Of a stretch of DNA of 64,000 nucleotides, positions 27,743 through 38,853 are shown one piece after another. A model generated the notes under the pieces. The model was given only the letters and a program-made list of their open reading frames with translations. It was not told the DNA's origin and ran no database searches. Both the position numbers and the translations under genes were made by a program. Source of the DNA: Neobacillus niacini (GTDB lineage: Bacteria; Bacillota; Bacilli; Bacillales; Cytobacillaceae); assembly GCF_023715785.1 (NCBI RefSeq), contig NZ_JAMBOX010000006.1, positions 186,001-250,000 on the forward strand, read 5' to 3'. Numbering within the stretch: the first letter of the stretch is position 1; each line of letters starts with the position of its first letter.

Positions 27743-28801
27743 TTATACATGCAAAAACTTCACACAAACCGCCTCAGGCGCCTTAACCCCAGCCTGCAGC
27801 AATGTCAACCGCCCAGACTCCTCATCCCTTGCAAACAGCGCCAGAGTCCCCGATTCCTGATTGGAAGCCACAATAAACTTCTCGGAAGGGTCCAACGCAA
27901 AATCCCGCGGCCAGTCGCCCTCGGTTGAAGTATGTTCCACAAATGTTAGTTCACCGGTATTTCCGCCAACGCTAAACACGGCAATGCTATTATGCCCGCG
28001 ATTGCCCGCATACACAAACCGGCCGTCCGAGGAAATATGAATCGCGCTGCCCTGGTTATTTCCCGTAAAATCCCCTGGCAAAGTCGAAATATATTGCTTC
28101 TCGGAAAAATGGCCCGTTTCGGAATCGTAGTTTAAAGCGATGACTTCCGAGCTGAATTCTGTCATCAGATAAGCCCATTTTCCATTAGGATGGAACGTAA
28201 GATGGCGCGGTCCGCTTCCAGCTTTCAGAGGCAGCAACTGAACCTTCGTTAAGGTCCCCTCGTCGCCGACGCTATATGTTATTAATGCATCAGTACCCAA
28301 TTCGACAACCGCCAAATACTTTTCATCAGGGGTTAGTCCGGCATAATGGGTGTGGGCTTTTTCCTGGCGCGGGTCCGGACCGCGGCCTTCATGCTTAATC
28401 ACCGATACAGCAGGAGAAATCGAACCGTCTTCTGGGTTAACCAAATGTGATTCAACTGAGCCCTTATGATAGTTGGCTCCAAACACAAACTTGCTGGCAC
28501 TATCCACACTCACATGACATGGAGGAGCACCCTCGCTCACTTCACGATTAATAGCTGTCAATTCCCCGTTATCTCCGACTGAAAAAGCCGCAATTCCACC
28601 ATTGCTGCCTTCTTTCGCAACAGCATATAAATAGCGATTGTCCTTAGTGATATTTAAATATGTAGGATTACTTAGTTCTGCGGCAAGCTTCACATTCTCT
28701 ATTTTTCTTTCTAGGGTATTTAACATAAATGTGTAAATTCCCTTACTTTCCCCTTTGGTATACGTTCCGATATACCCTATATAACTCTTATTGTTTGTCA
28801 T
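27743..28801 (-). CDS. pgl: Lactonase family protein, probable 6-phosphogluconolactonase (YkgB-like)
   Basis: The 352-aa protein is a seven-bladed beta-propeller of the lactonase family, with YIGTYTKGESKGIYTF at the N-terminus and repeats such as GPRHLTFHPNGKWAYL and GDWPRDFALDPSEKFI. In B. subtilis YkgB hydrolyses 6-phosphogluconolactone in the pentose phosphate pathway. GAGGTG lies 9 nt before the ATG. It converges on the EPS operon and is divergent from licR. The exact lactone is not fixed by sequence. Confidence 0.8.
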   Translation of the reverse strand: MTNNKSYIGYIGTYTKGESKGIYTFMLNTLERKIENVKLAAELSNPTYLNITKDNRYLYAVAKEGSNGGIAAFSVGDNGELTAINREVSEGAPPCHVSVDSASKFVFGANYHKGSVESHLVNPEDGSISPAVSVIKHEGRGPDPRQEKAHTHYAGLTPDEKYLAVVELGTDALITYSVGDEGTLTKVQLLPLKAGSGPRHLTFHPNGKWAYLMTEFSSEVIALNYDSETGHFSEKQYISTLPGDFTGNNQGSAIHISSDGRFVYAGNRGHNSIAVFSVGGNTGELTFVEHTSTEGDWPRDFALDPSEKFIVASNQESGTLALFARDEESGRLTLLQAGVKAPEAVCVKFLHV

Positions 28802-28971
28802 TTCTTAGGCACCTCGTTAAATAAAAATAATCATTCATTCATATCATAACCCAAAAATCATTTTTCACCATATTGAAACGACTTTGCGGTGTTTCACCTT
28901 TATAAATAATGGTATGATATGATTAAATGCAAAAAACGACGGCATTTGACATCAGAAGCGGGGGTTTTAAT

Positions 28972-30906
28972 ATGTTAAACACTCGAATGACGGTTATTAT
29001 ACGTGAGCTAATGAAAGCGGATACTCCAGTTACAAGTGAATACTTGGCCAAAGTACTTGATGTCACTTCAAGGACAATTCGAAATGATGTCAGGGAGCTT
29101 GAGTCCATAATTGCTGACTTTGGTGCGGAAATTAAATCAATTCGCGGGACAGGCTATCAGTTGATTGTGCAAGATGACCATTTATTCCGCCAATTACTAC
29201 AAGAAGCGGCAGATAACAAACGGGAGCAAAATAGTGAGGTACCAACATTGCCGGAGGAACGGGTACGTTATGTCATCAAGCGGCTGCTGCTGTCGGAAGA
29301 ATATATAAAGCTTGATGATATCGCTGATGAACTATTTATCAGTAAGTCCACCCTTCAAAACGACCTTAAGGATGTCAAAGACGTTTTTCGCCGCTACGGA
29401 ATTTCATTGAAGAGCAAGCCGAATTTTGGCTTAAAGGTAAAGGGTGAAGAATTTAATCTGCGTTTATGCATAGCTGATCATATTTTTAACAATATCGAAA
29501 ATGAAATGGATATTGACAACAACCATGTTCCGTTATTTCTAAAAGACGATTTAGATACAATTAGGAAGATCATCTTGGATAGAATAATTCAACATAATAT
29601 CGCCTTATCTGATATTGGGTTAAATAATCTGGTCATACATATCGTTATCGCCTATAATCGAATCAAAAATGAAAAGTATGTTTCCTTAGTTACGCAGGAA
29701 TTGGCAGAGTTGAAAAAGCAACAACAATATCTAGTTGCCGAGGAAATTGTTAACGAGCTCCAACGTGAATTGGGCGTAGCTTTTCCTGAAGAGGAAATTG
29801 CCTATATAACCATTCATTTGCTAGGTACAAAAATGGTGACCGAACTTCATTTGGATGAAACAAAAATTCAAGGAATCATCGATCAGCAAATATATGAAAT
29901 AGTAAAGGAAATTATTGATACTGTTGCCGATGATCTTCATTTAAATATTAAGGACGACCATGAATTGTTTGTTGCGCTTAGCCTGCATTTACGGCCGGCG
30001 ATTCATCGCTTCCATTATGGGATTAACTTGCCGAACCCACTGCTTGACGATATTAAAGCAAAATACCCGGCGGCATTCCAGGCTGCCGTCATTGCCGGGA
30101 TTGTTCTGAAGCGAAGACTTAATATTGATATTAATGAAAATGAAATGGGCTATTTGGCGCTGCATTTGGGGGCCGCCATGGAAAATCAGAAAATCGACAA
30201 CACGCCGAAAAAATGCATGATCGTTTGCGCATCAGGTGTAGGAAGCGCAAGGCTCCTTGCGTCGAAAATCCAGTCGAAGTTCGGTTCGAGAATTGAGATT
30301 GTCGGTACGACCGACTTCTATAAAATTGGCAAAATTCCTCTGGATTCTCTGGATTTCTTGATTAGTACTATACCTATTCCCCAGGATATGCCGATCCCGG
30401 TCATTCAAGTCAATACCATTCTTGGCGGTTCGGATTTGGATAAGATTGAAATGGTCATTACCGAAAGCCTTAACCAAAGACTGAAGTATCTAAAGGAAGA
30501 ATTGGTGTTCCTGCAAATGAATTTTGCCACCAAGGAGGAGGTCCTGAAGTTTCTCGGGGACAAACTGCTAACACTCGGACTTGTAGATGACCAGTATCTT
30601 GACAGTGTTTTTGAACGGGAAGCGTTATCGCCTACAAGCTATGGGAATTTTGTAGCGATTCCACATCCATTAACGCCCAAGACAGATTCCACGTTTTGGA
30701 CAATCTGTACATTGCAAAAGCCAATTGATTGGTCCGGGAAACGAGTTCAATTTGTCTGTCTCCTAAATGTTGAAAAAAATAGCTCCACGGATTTACAAAG
30801 CATGTACGATTTGTTAGTGCAAATAATCGATGATAGTCAAGTGGTGCAGCAGCTGATTAAATGCAAAACATTTAAAGAATTTGAGGCAATTTTTCGAAAA
30901 GCTTAA
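28972..30906 (+). CDS. licR: LicR-type PRD-containing transcriptional activator
   Basis: 644 aa from ATG 28972, preceded by GCGGGGG. The domains are an N-terminal HTH (MLNTRMTVIIRELMKADTPV), a second DNA-binding/Mga-like part, two PTS regulation domains (about residues 190-400), an EIIB-like domain with MIVCASGVGSARLLAS near 402 and an EIIA-like domain with VAIPHPLTP near 560. Size and layout match B. subtilis LicR (641 aa), the activator of the lichenan-oligosaccharide PTS operon. Activity should be set by PTS phosphorylation of PRD, EIIB and EIIA residues. The genes it would control follow directly. Confidence 0.9.
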   Translation: MLNTRMTVIIRELMKADTPVTSEYLAKVLDVTSRTIRNDVRELESIIADFGAEIKSIRGTGYQLIVQDDHLFRQLLQEAADNKREQNSEVPTLPEERVRYVIKRLLLSEEYIKLDDIADELFISKSTLQNDLKDVKDVFRRYGISLKSKPNFGLKVKGEEFNLRLCIADHIFNNIENEMDIDNNHVPLFLKDDLDTIRKIILDRIIQHNIALSDIGLNNLVIHIVIAYNRIKNEKYVSLVTQELAELKKQQQYLVAEEIVNELQRELGVAFPEEEIAYITIHLLGTKMVTELHLDETKIQGIIDQQIYEIVKEIIDTVADDLHLNIKDDHELFVALSLHLRPAIHRFHYGINLPNPLLDDIKAKYPAAFQAAVIAGIVLKRRLNIDINENEMGYLALHLGAAMENQKIDNTPKKCMIVCASGVGSARLLASKIQSKFGSRIEIVGTTDFYKIGKIPLDSLDFLISTIPIPQDMPIPVIQVNTILGGSDLDKIEMVITESLNQRLKYLKEELVFLQMNFATKEEVLKFLGDKLLTLGLVDDQYLDSVFEREALSPTSYGNFVAIPHPLTPKTDSTFWTICTLQKPIDWSGKRVQFVCLLNVEKNSSTDLQSMYDLLVQIIDDSQVVQQLIKCKTFKEFEAIFRKA

Positions 30907-30927
30907 CCGCTGCACCTGGAGGGAAAT

Positions 30928-31245
30928 GTGAATATATTATTATGTTGTTCAGTAGGTATGTCTTCAAGTCTTTTGGTATCCAAAATGAAAAAATGCGCTT
31001 TGGAGCAAGGGATTGATTGCAAGGTTTGGGCTGTCGCAATTGATACTGTATCCAAACACATTGATGAGGCGGATGTCCTATTGCTGGGTCCGCAGGTTCG
31101 CTATTTGCTTCCTGATTTTAAACGCGCGGGTGATGAAAAAGGGATTCCGGTTGCTGTTATAAATTCCGTTCACTATGGAACAGTCAACGGTACAGAAGTA
31201 TTTAAATTCGCCAGACAATTATATAACTCAAAAAATGAAGGATGA
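30928..31245 (+). CDS. PTS EIIB, lactose/cellobiose type (first copy)
   Basis: The 105-aa protein, GTG start after GGAGGG, has the phosphocysteine C7 in [12 protein letters not shown]. It lies 21 nt after licR and so sits in the regulator transcript, before the main PTS promoter. It resembles the second EIIB (31487) closely ([26 protein letters not shown]). Two EIIB genes for one EIIC suggest duplication: one copy may serve mainly as phosphate relay to LicR. Confidence 0.9.
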   Translation: MNILLCCSVGMSSSLLVSKMKKCALEQGIDCKVWAVAIDTVSKHIDEADVLLLGPQVRYLLPDFKRAGDEKGIPVAVINSVHYGTVNGTEVFKFARQLYNSKNEG

Positions 31246-31267
31246 GCTACTGCGCTTATCCTTCATT
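31234..31267 (+). terminator. Hairpin at the end of the licR-EIIB transcript
   Basis: AATGAAGGATGAGC pairs with GCTTATCCTTCATT across the stop codon. The following tract (TGCATTAG) is T-poor, so it may be an attenuator or processing stem and not a full terminator. Confidence 0.5.
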
Positions 31268-31311
31268 TGCATTAGATTGAAGGCGTTTGCATTTTTCAAA
31301 TAATTCTTTCT

Positions 31312-31342
31312 AACCATTTCCGTTGCGTAACGGAAAAAGGTT
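31312..31342. promoter_or_regulatory. Inverted repeat, candidate LicR operator
   Basis: TTTCCGTT 31317-31324 and AACGGAAA 31329-31336 are perfect arms with spacer GCGT, extended by outer AACC/GGTT. The repeat ends just upstream of the -35 position of the PTS promoter, where an activator site is expected. Confidence 0.55.
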
Positions 31343-31345
31343 GTG

Positions 31346-31374
31346 TGTAAATGAAAGCGTTTTTATTTTATGAT
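31346..31374 (+). promoter_or_regulatory. PTS operon promoter with overlapping cre site
   Basis: The -10 TATGAT is at 31369-31374. The -35 position (31346-31351, TGTAAA) is poor, which suggests activator dependence. Between them TGAAAGCGTTTTTA at 31352-31365 fits the CcpA cre consensus TGWAANCGNTNWCA with one mismatch. CcpA bound there would block the promoter when glucose is present. Confidence 0.65.
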
Positions 31375-31486
31375 TAAGACATCAAGAGGGAAACAACTTA
31401 GAGAGCAAGATGAATCAGCCATTATTCAATTATTTTAGCGATGACTCTCTCTCTTGAATAAATACTTTTAGGGGGAATTACCAACA

Positions 31487-31792
31487 ATGAATATCTTATT
31501 ATGCTGTGCAGCAGGAATGTCTACTAGTCTTTTAGTAACAAAAATGGAAGCGTATGCAAAAGATCAAGGAATCGATGCGAAAATTTGGGCAGTAGGTGCC
31601 AGTGAAGTAAATAATCACATCGACAATGCCGATGTTCTTCTACTTGGACCACAGGTTCGTTACTTGCTTCCTAAAATGAAAACACTTGGAGCAGAAAAAG
31701 GAATTCCAGTGGATGCAATCAATCCAGTACATTATGGGATGTGCAATGGTCCAGAAGTAGTGAAATTCGCCCAAAATTTAGTGAAAAAATAA
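31487..31792 (+). CDS. licB: PTS EIIB, lactose/cellobiose type (second copy)
   Basis: The 101-aa protein has phosphocysteine C7 in [12 protein letters not shown]. It is the first gene after the cre-bearing promoter and 13 nt before the EIIC gene, the normal licB position. It accepts phosphate from EIIA and passes it to the sugar during transport. Confidence 0.92.
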   Translation: MNILLCCAAGMSTSLLVTKMEAYAKDQGIDAKIWAVGASEVNNHIDNADVLLLGPQVRYLLPKMKTLGAEKGIPVDAINPVHYGMCNGPEVVKFAQNLVKK

Positions 31793-31805
31793 AGGAGTGA
31801 ATTAA

Positions 31806-33125
31806 ATGAGCAAGGTTAATAATTTCCTCGAAAACAAGGTTATGCCTGTCGCTGCTAAGATTGCCGGTCAAAGACACTTGCAAGCGTTGCGTGACGGTCT
31901 GATCCTTACAATGCCATTATTAATTATTGGTTCTATTTTCTTGGTTATCAGATGGCTTCCGTGGTTTGGGGACCCAAATCGTCAATACATGATTACAAAT
32001 GAATTCTTACAAAACATCTTGAATTATCCATTCGATGCAACCTTTAACACAATGGCCCTTATTGCTGCCTTTGGAATAGCCTACCGGCTGGCTGAAAGTT
32101 ATAAAGTGGATGGGCTGACTGCTGGGGCTGTTTCACTCGTAACATTCTTGATGGTAACACCTTTTAAAACCGTATTCACACTTGCAGATAAGACTACTGT
32201 AGATGTTGGCGGTGTTATCCCAACTGCTCTAACAGGTTCAGGCGGGTTGTTCGTTGCTATTATTGTTGCCCTTTTATCAACAGAAATTTATCGATTCGTG
32301 GTTCAAAAGGACATCATTATCAAAATGCCTGATGGTGTACCTCCAAGTGTGTCTAAATCATTCGTAGCCTTAATCCCTGGTTTTATTGTCATCATCATTT
32401 TCTGGTTATTGCGTATCGGAATCGAACAAACTAGCTTTGAAAGCGTTCATAATATTGTTAGAGACTTGCTGCAACAACCAATTAGTAAGTTAAGTGGAAC
32501 ACTAGTTGGTATGCTAGTTGTTGTATTCTTGGTTGAATTGTTATGGACAACCGGTCTTCACGGTGCAAGTATTGTCGGTGGAGTAATGAGCCCAATCTGG
32601 CTTCAAGCTGCCGCTGAAAATGCTGCTGCAATGCAAGCTGGTAAAGAGGTTCCTCACATCTTTACTGGACAATTCTACGAAATCTTTGTTCACGTGGGTG
32701 GTTCCGGTGCAACTTTAGCTCTAGTATTTGCAATGGTATTATTCGCAAAGAGCCAGCAACTGAAGCAATTAGGCCGCTTATCTATTGGACCTGGTATCTT
32801 CAACATCAACGAACCGATTACATTCGGTATGCCAATTGTTATGAACCCGGTTATGATGATTCCGTTTATCTTAGCTCCACTAGCCATTGTCATTACCACA
32901 TGGATGGGTATGGAATTCTTCGGTGTGGCTAAACCAAATGGAGCAGTCCCACCATGGACAACTCCAATCTTCTTAGGTGGTTTCTTGGCAACAGGTAAGG
33001 TTTCTTCATTAGTGATGCAGCTTGTAAACTTTGGAGTCGCCTTTGCGATTTACTTCCCATTCATGAAAGCATATGACAAAACATTGGTTAAGCAAGAAAA
33101 CGACGCAAAAAATAGCGCAGCATAA
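31806..33125 (+). CDS. licC: PTS EIIC permease, lactose/cellobiose family
   Basis: The 439-aa membrane protein has about ten hydrophobic segments, the family start FLENKVMPVAAKIAGQRHLQALRDG and the substrate-site region GPGIFNINEPITFGMPIVMNP near 330-350. It should import a beta-linked disaccharide and release it phosphorylated. Cellobiose, lichenan oligosaccharides or chitobiose are the likely substrates. A hairpin at 33149-33171 follows and may tune downstream expression. Confidence 0.92.
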   Translation: MSKVNNFLENKVMPVAAKIAGQRHLQALRDGLILTMPLLIIGSIFLVIRWLPWFGDPNRQYMITNEFLQNILNYPFDATFNTMALIAAFGIAYRLAESYKVDGLTAGAVSLVTFLMVTPFKTVFTLADKTTVDVGGVIPTALTGSGGLFVAIIVALLSTEIYRFVVQKDIIIKMPDGVPPSVSKSFVALIPGFIVIIIFWLLRIGIEQTSFESVHNIVRDLLQQPISKLSGTLVGMLVVVFLVELLWTTGLHGASIVGGVMSPIWLQAAAENAAAMQAGKEVPHIFTGQFYEIFVHVGGSGATLALVFAMVLFAKSQQLKQLGRLSIGPGIFNINEPITFGMPIVMNPVMMIPFILAPLAIVITTWMGMEFFGVAKPNGAVPPWTTPIFLGGFLATGKVSSLVMQLVNFGVAFAIYFPFMKAYDKTLVKQENDAKNSAA

Positions 33126-33207
33126 TGAAATTAACTTGAAAATTGAATTAGGGCTTGCCAATCGGCAGGCTCTTATTCTTTGAAACTTCTATAAAGGTGT
33201 GAGCATA

Positions 33208-33525
33208 ATGACAAAAGAAGAATTATATGGTTTAAGTTTCCAATTAATTTTACACAGTGGCAACGCCAGAAGCCTGGCTATGGAGGCCATCTATGCTGCA
33301 AAGGATAAAAACTTTGACGAGGCAAATGAAAAACTAAACGAGTCTGAAAAAGAATTGAACGAAGCTCATCAATTTCAAACACAATTAATTCAAGCCGAAG
33401 CAGGCGGGGAAAGCTTCGACATTCCCATCATTCTGGTTCATGCTCAAGATCATTTAATGACAGCCATGACATTGAAAGATCTAGCAAGAGAATTAGTGGA
33501 AATTCGTCAAGAAATGAATAACTAG
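33208..33525 (+). CDS. licA: PTS EIIA, lactose/cellobiose type
   Basis: About 105 aa of helical trimer-forming EIIA. The phosphorylatable histidine lies in VHAQDHLMTAM near residue 75. I use ATG 33208 because AAAGG is 10 nt upstream of it; the GTG at 33199 has no spacing. It takes phosphate from HPr and gives it to EIIB. Confidence 0.92.
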   Translation: MTKEELYGLSFQLILHSGNARSLAMEAIYAAKDKNFDEANEKLNESEKELNEAHQFQTQLIQAEAGGESFDIPIILVHAQDHLMTAMTLKDLARELVEIRQEMNN

Positions 33526-33545
33526 AACGTCAGGAGGTTTTTTAA

Positions 33546-34868
33546 TTGACTAAACAAACACTTAAAATCGCCACAATCGGCGGAGGATCCAGTTATACTC
33601 CAGAATTAGTGGAAGGATTTATCAAACGATATGATGAACTGCCATTACGTGAACTATGGCTTGTCGATGTGGAAGAAGGCCGCGAAAAGCTTGAAATCGT
33701 AGGTAATCTGGCGAAGCGTATGTTTGAAAAAGCCGGTCTGCCAGTTGAAGTTCATTTAACATTGGATCGCCGTGCAGCTCTTAAAGACGCGGATTTTGTT
33801 ACCACTCAGTTCCGTGTCGGGCTATTGGATGCGCGTGCAAAAGATGAGCGAATTCCGCTTAAGTATGGGGTGCTAGGTCAAGAAACAAACGGCCCTGGTG
33901 GATTGTTTAAGGGTCTGCGCACAATCCCAGTCATCCTTGATATTGTAAAGGATATGGAAGAGCTTTGTCCGGAAGCATGGTTGATTAACTTTACAAATCC
34001 TGCTGGAATGGTGACTGAAGCAGTGCTCCGCCATAGCAACTTCCGTAAAGTTGTCGGTCTGTGTAACGTTCCAATCGGAATGGAAATGGGCATTGCCAAA
34101 CTGTTGGACGTGGAGCACTCCCGAGTCCGCATTGATTTTGCCGGTTTGAACCATATGGTTTACGGTTTGGATGTGTATGTTGATGGTGTCAGTGTGAAAG
34201 ACAAAGTAATTGACATGTTGACTAACCCTGAAAACACCAGCTTTGTTAAAAATATTGAAGGTCAGGGCTGGGAGCCTGAATTTATCAGAGCATTGGGTGC
34301 CTTAACTTGCCCTTATCACAACTATTATTACAAAATGCCAGAAATGGTTAAGAAAACGATTGAAGCCGCTGAAAAAGAAGGAACTCGTGCTGAAGTGGTT
34401 AAGCGTCTCGAAGATGATTTGTTCGAATTATACAAAGATCCTAACCTGAACATTAAGCCGCCTCAATTGGAGAAGCGTGGTGGTGCTTACTACTCTGATG
34501 CTGCAGTTCGTTTAATTTCTTCTATGTATAACGATAAGCGCGACATTCAGCCTGTCAACACAATGAACAATGGTGCAATTGCCAGCATACCAAATGATTC
34601 CGCTGTTGAAGTAAGCTGTATCATTACTAAAGATGGTCCTAAGCCAATTACAATGGGTGACATTCCGGTTGCCGCCCGCGGTCTTGTACAACAAATCAAA
34701 TCGTTTGAACGCATCTCAGCTGAGGCAGCAGTTGAAGGAAACTATGACAAGGCAGTTCTTGCTTTGACGATTAACCCGCTTGTTGCAAGCGACAAGCTTG
34801 CTAAGCAAATCGTTGATGAAATGCTTGAAGCCCATAAGGATTACTTGCCACAATTCTTCAACAAGTAA
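33546..34868 (+). CDS. licH: GH4 6-phospho-beta-glucosidase
   Basis: The 440-aa protein has TTG start at 33546 after AGGAGG. The NAD-binding [14 protein letters not shown] at the N-terminus, [13 protein letters not shown] near 148 and the metal-binding GLCNVPIGM near 175 place it in glycoside hydrolase family 4 (LicH/ChbF/CelF). It should split the imported 6-phospho-disaccharide by an NAD/Mn-dependent oxidation-elimination route. Confidence 0.92.
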   Translation: MTKQTLKIATIGGGSSYTPELVEGFIKRYDELPLRELWLVDVEEGREKLEIVGNLAKRMFEKAGLPVEVHLTLDRRAALKDADFVTTQFRVGLLDARAKDERIPLKYGVLGQETNGPGGLFKGLRTIPVILDIVKDMEELCPEAWLINFTNPAGMVTEAVLRHSNFRKVVGLCNVPIGMEMGIAKLLDVEHSRVRIDFAGLNHMVYGLDVYVDGVSVKDKVIDMLTNPENTSFVKNIEGQGWEPEFIRALGALTCPYHNYYYKMPEMVKKTIEAAEKEGTRAEVVKRLEDDLFELYKDPNLNIKPPQLEKRGGAYYSDAAVRLISSMYNDKRDIQPVNTMNNGAIASIPNDSAVEVSCIITKDGPKPITMGDIPVAARGLVQQIKSFERISAEAAVEGNYDKAVLALTINPLVASDKLAKQIVDEMLEAHKDYLPQFFNK

Positions 34869-34874
34869 AAAGAT

Positions 34875-34905
34875 TAGGACCTGAGCTTTCAGGTCCTATT
34901 TTAAA
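34875..34905 (+). terminator. Hairpin between licH and the deacetylase gene
   Basis: TAGGACCTGA and TCAGGTCCTA pair over 10 bp with loop GCTT, followed by TTTTAAAA. It may reduce read-through into the genes downstream. A comparable T-poor stem (AGTTCCGGTG/CACCGGAACT, 35642-35669) follows the deacetylase. Confidence 0.65.
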
Positions 34906-34920
34906 ATAGGGGGAAAGATC

Positions 34921-35625
34921 ATGATTAAATTAATTGTAAACAGCGACGATTTTGGTTATTCAAGAGCGATTAATTTCGGTGTCATTGATGCACATAAGTA
35001 TGGGATCTTAAATTCAGCTACGCTTATGACCAATATGCCGGGTGCGGAGCATGCATTTCAACTGGCAAAAGAAAACCCTGAACTTCAAGTGGGTATACAT
35101 CTTGTTTTGACATGTGGAAAGCCGCTTACTAACGTACCTGATCTGGTTGATGAGGATGGCTATTTCAAAAAGAATAGCATTATCTTCAATGACCCGAATC
35201 TTAATGTTGAACAAGTTGAGCAGGAATGGACCGCACAAATTGAAAAATTCCTTGCTTCCGGGGTCCCTCTTACTCACATGGATTCACACCATCATGCACA
35301 CGGTATCCCGCTTCTGCTTCCAGTGGTTCAACGACTTTCAAAAAAATACAATTTGCCAGTCCGCTGCTCTGGTGATGTACAAATTGAAGGAGTTCCTGCA
35401 TTTTCAGATGTTTTGACAACTGATTTTTACGGGGAAACACTTACATTTGATTACTTTGAAAAATTGGCCGACCGTTTTCCAGACGGGACAGTGGTGGAAG
35501 TAATGGCTCACCCTGGTTATCTTGATTCATCAGTACTTACTGGTTCATCTTATAACGTAGACCGAGTAAAAGAGCTTGAGATCCTAACGACTGTCAAGCT
35601 TCCGGACAATATTCAACTTGCCTAA
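34921..35625 (+). CDS. chbG: ChbG/YdjC-family carbohydrate deacetylase
   Basis: The 234-aa protein has the metal-binding start LIVNSDDFGYSRAIN, the HMDSHHHAHG motif near 119 and EVMAHPGYLD near 195. ChbG removes one acetyl group from chitobiose or chitobiose-6-phosphate, which E. coli needs to induce the chb operon and to let the GH4 enzyme act. Its presence in a lic-type operon suggests that chitin disaccharides are among the substrates. Confidence 0.88.
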   Translation: MIKLIVNSDDFGYSRAINFGVIDAHKYGILNSATLMTNMPGAEHAFQLAKENPELQVGIHLVLTCGKPLTNVPDLVDEDGYFKKNSIIFNDPNLNVEQVEQEWTAQIEKFLASGVPLTHMDSHHHAHGIPLLLPVVQRLSKKYNLPVRCSGDVQIEGVPAFSDVLTTDFYGETLTFDYFEKLADRFPDGTVVEVMAHPGYLDSSVLTGSSYNVDRVKELEILTTVKLPDNIQLA

Positions 35626-35689
35626 TCGTAAGACAAATCGTAGTTCCGGTGTATGCTTCCACCGGAACTAACTTAGTATAGTTAAATGA

Positions 35690-37153
<1,464 letters not shown>

Positions 37154-37165
37154 GAGGGCAATATA

Positions 37166-37432
37166 ATGGCAGAAAAAACATTTACAGTAATCGATTCAGC
37201 GGGAATCCACGCACGTCCAGCAACTGTTTTGGTTAGTACGGCATCAAAATTCAAATCAGAGGTTACAATCGCTTATAAGGAAAAACAAGTAAATCTAAAA
37301 TCAATTATGGGAGTCATGTCCCTTGGAATTCCTAATGGAGCCGAAATTAAGATTAACGCAGAAGGTGAAGATGCGGACGCTGCCATTCAGCAGCTTGAGG
37401 AAGTATTGAAAAAAGAAGGCTTGGCCAACTGA
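37166..37432 (+). CDS. HPr-family phosphocarrier (operon-encoded paralogue)
   Basis: The 88-aa protein has H15 in AGIHARPAT and S46 in [12 protein letters not shown], so both the EI phosphorylation site and the HPr-kinase site are kept. This makes it HPr-like and not Crh, in which residue 15 is Gln. No ptsI follows, so it is probably not the housekeeping ptsH. It starts 12 nt after the GH1 gene and may supply extra phosphate flow or carry CcpA signalling for this operon. Confidence 0.9.
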   Translation: MAEKTFTVIDSAGIHARPATVLVSTASKFKSEVTIAYKEKQVNLKSIMGVMSLGIPNGAEIKINAEGEDADAAIQQLEEVLKKEGLAN

Positions 37433-37451
37433 TTTATGATAGTAAAGGAAA

Positions 37452-37491
37452 CCCCTTACATGGAAATGGCCCGTGTAAGGGGAATTTTTTT
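37452..37491 (+). terminator. Terminator closing the PTS operon
   Basis: CCCCTTACATGG pairs with CCGTGTAAGGGG (12 positions, one G-T wobble), followed by AATTTTTTT. Confidence 0.88.
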
Positions 37492-37507
37492 GATTGGATG
37501 ATGGGAC

Positions 37508-38764
37508 ATGGAAAATAAAGTTTTATCCAATGTAAAAGAAAAAGCGGTTTTTGTGTGGAAGATTCCATCGTTTCCAGCCTTATTTTTAATTAACTTTATT
37601 TTTGGGCTATCAACTTCATTTTTCCTGCCATTTTCCTCTTTGTTCGGTATTGATGAGGTGGGAATGAGCAATATCGGATTTGGGGTGTTTATGACAATCA
37701 CTGCTATAGGCGGGGTTGCCCTCAGCACTTATATCGCCAAATTGTCAGATACGAACATGAGCCGAAAAAAGCTGTTGGTTTTAACCGCGCTATCGGGAAT
37801 TGTGGGTTATGGCTTATATGCTTTTTTACGAAATTACTTTGCGTTGATGATTACGGGGTTTTTTGTGCTCGGTGTAACAGCTGCCGCAGTGCCACAGTTA
37901 TGGGCTTACGCTAGGGATGTGCTAACACAGTCTAGTATTGCAAAAGAAGATACTCCATTTGTGATGAATGTATTTCGGATGTTTTTCGCTTTGTCCTGGA
38001 CGGTGGGGCCTGCTCTCGGCGCATGGCTGCTTCAGGCCGGCGGTTTTAAAGGGTTATTTTTATTTGTGGTAGCTGGGTAGCTCCTGGCACTTATAGCTAT
38101 TATCTTTCTCTTAAAAGATGTATCTAGTCAACAAGTCTCAGTTCGGGCAGAAGTGCCATCGGTAAGCAAATATGTGAAAAGGCCGTATATTTTTGGTTAT
38201 TTGGCTGCGGCATTTTTACTTTCTACCGCAACTTCTATTCACATGTTAAATGTGCCACAGTTCGTCACCAAGGTATTGCATGGTACCGAAATGGATGTCG
38301 GGATTATTTTTAGTGTAGCGCCAGTTTTTGAAGTGCCATTGATGGTCTTGGTCGGAATCTGGGCAACGAAAATTGATAATGCCATCTTAATAAAAATAGG
38401 ATTTTTCACTGCATTTCTGTACTTTTTGTTGTTTGGCTTTGTCAACGCTCCATGGCAAATCTATCCGTTGCAGTTTTTGAGTGCTGCACAGGTTTCGATA
38501 ACGGCAGGGATTGCGATTTCTTATTTTCAGGATTTCATTCCGGAGGCACCTGGTACGGCAACAACCCTTTATATGAATACCACACAAATCGGCTCAACTG
38601 TTGGTTATTTGCTGTTCGGCTTTATTTCGGAACTGATTAGCTATGGACACCTCATTTTCATCTATACTATTTTTGCTGGTATGGGTCTAGCATTTCTGTT
38701 CCTATTTAAGAAACAAAATACTACTAGTTTTGACAGCGGAAATGAAAGAGTTTCTAATTTATAA
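37508..38764 (+). pseudogene. MFS sugar-efflux-type transporter interrupted by one in-frame TAG
   Basis: One reading frame of 419 codons encodes a 12-segment MFS protein of the SetA/sugar-efflux type (TAIGGVALSTYIAKLSDTN loop near 75). A TAG at 38078-38080 splits it at residue 191, after FLFVVAG. The frame after the stop continues without shift (LLALIAIIFLLKD) into the C-terminal half. No strong ribosome-binding site precedes the GTG at 38153. It is therefore a nonsense pseudogene, an amber read-through, or a base-call error. Confidence 0.78.
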
Positions 38765-38853
38765 AGGCTATTAACAGTGCCTTATGTTTGCATTCTTGAT
38801 TAAGATACGTAATATTTATATTAGCTAGTCAAATCATTATTTGAAGGGGCACG

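Noticed and set aside
27698-27928. Plus-strand 76-aa ORF after the EPS operon
   Set aside because: It begins inside the bidirectional terminator and runs antisense to the lactonase gene.
33873-34154. Antisense ORFs of 84-93 aa within licH
   Set aside because: They overlap a strongly conserved GH4 gene in other frames and have no ribosome-binding site.
37166-37432. Crh (catabolite repression HPr)
   Set aside because: Residue 15 is His, not Gln, so the EI-dependent phosphorylation site of true HPr is kept.
38153-38764. Independent 203-aa gene with a GTG start
   Set aside because: It is in the same frame as the upstream half of the MFS gene, lacks a strong ribosome-binding site, and starts inside a typical loop region, so it is the second half of a nonsense-interrupted gene.
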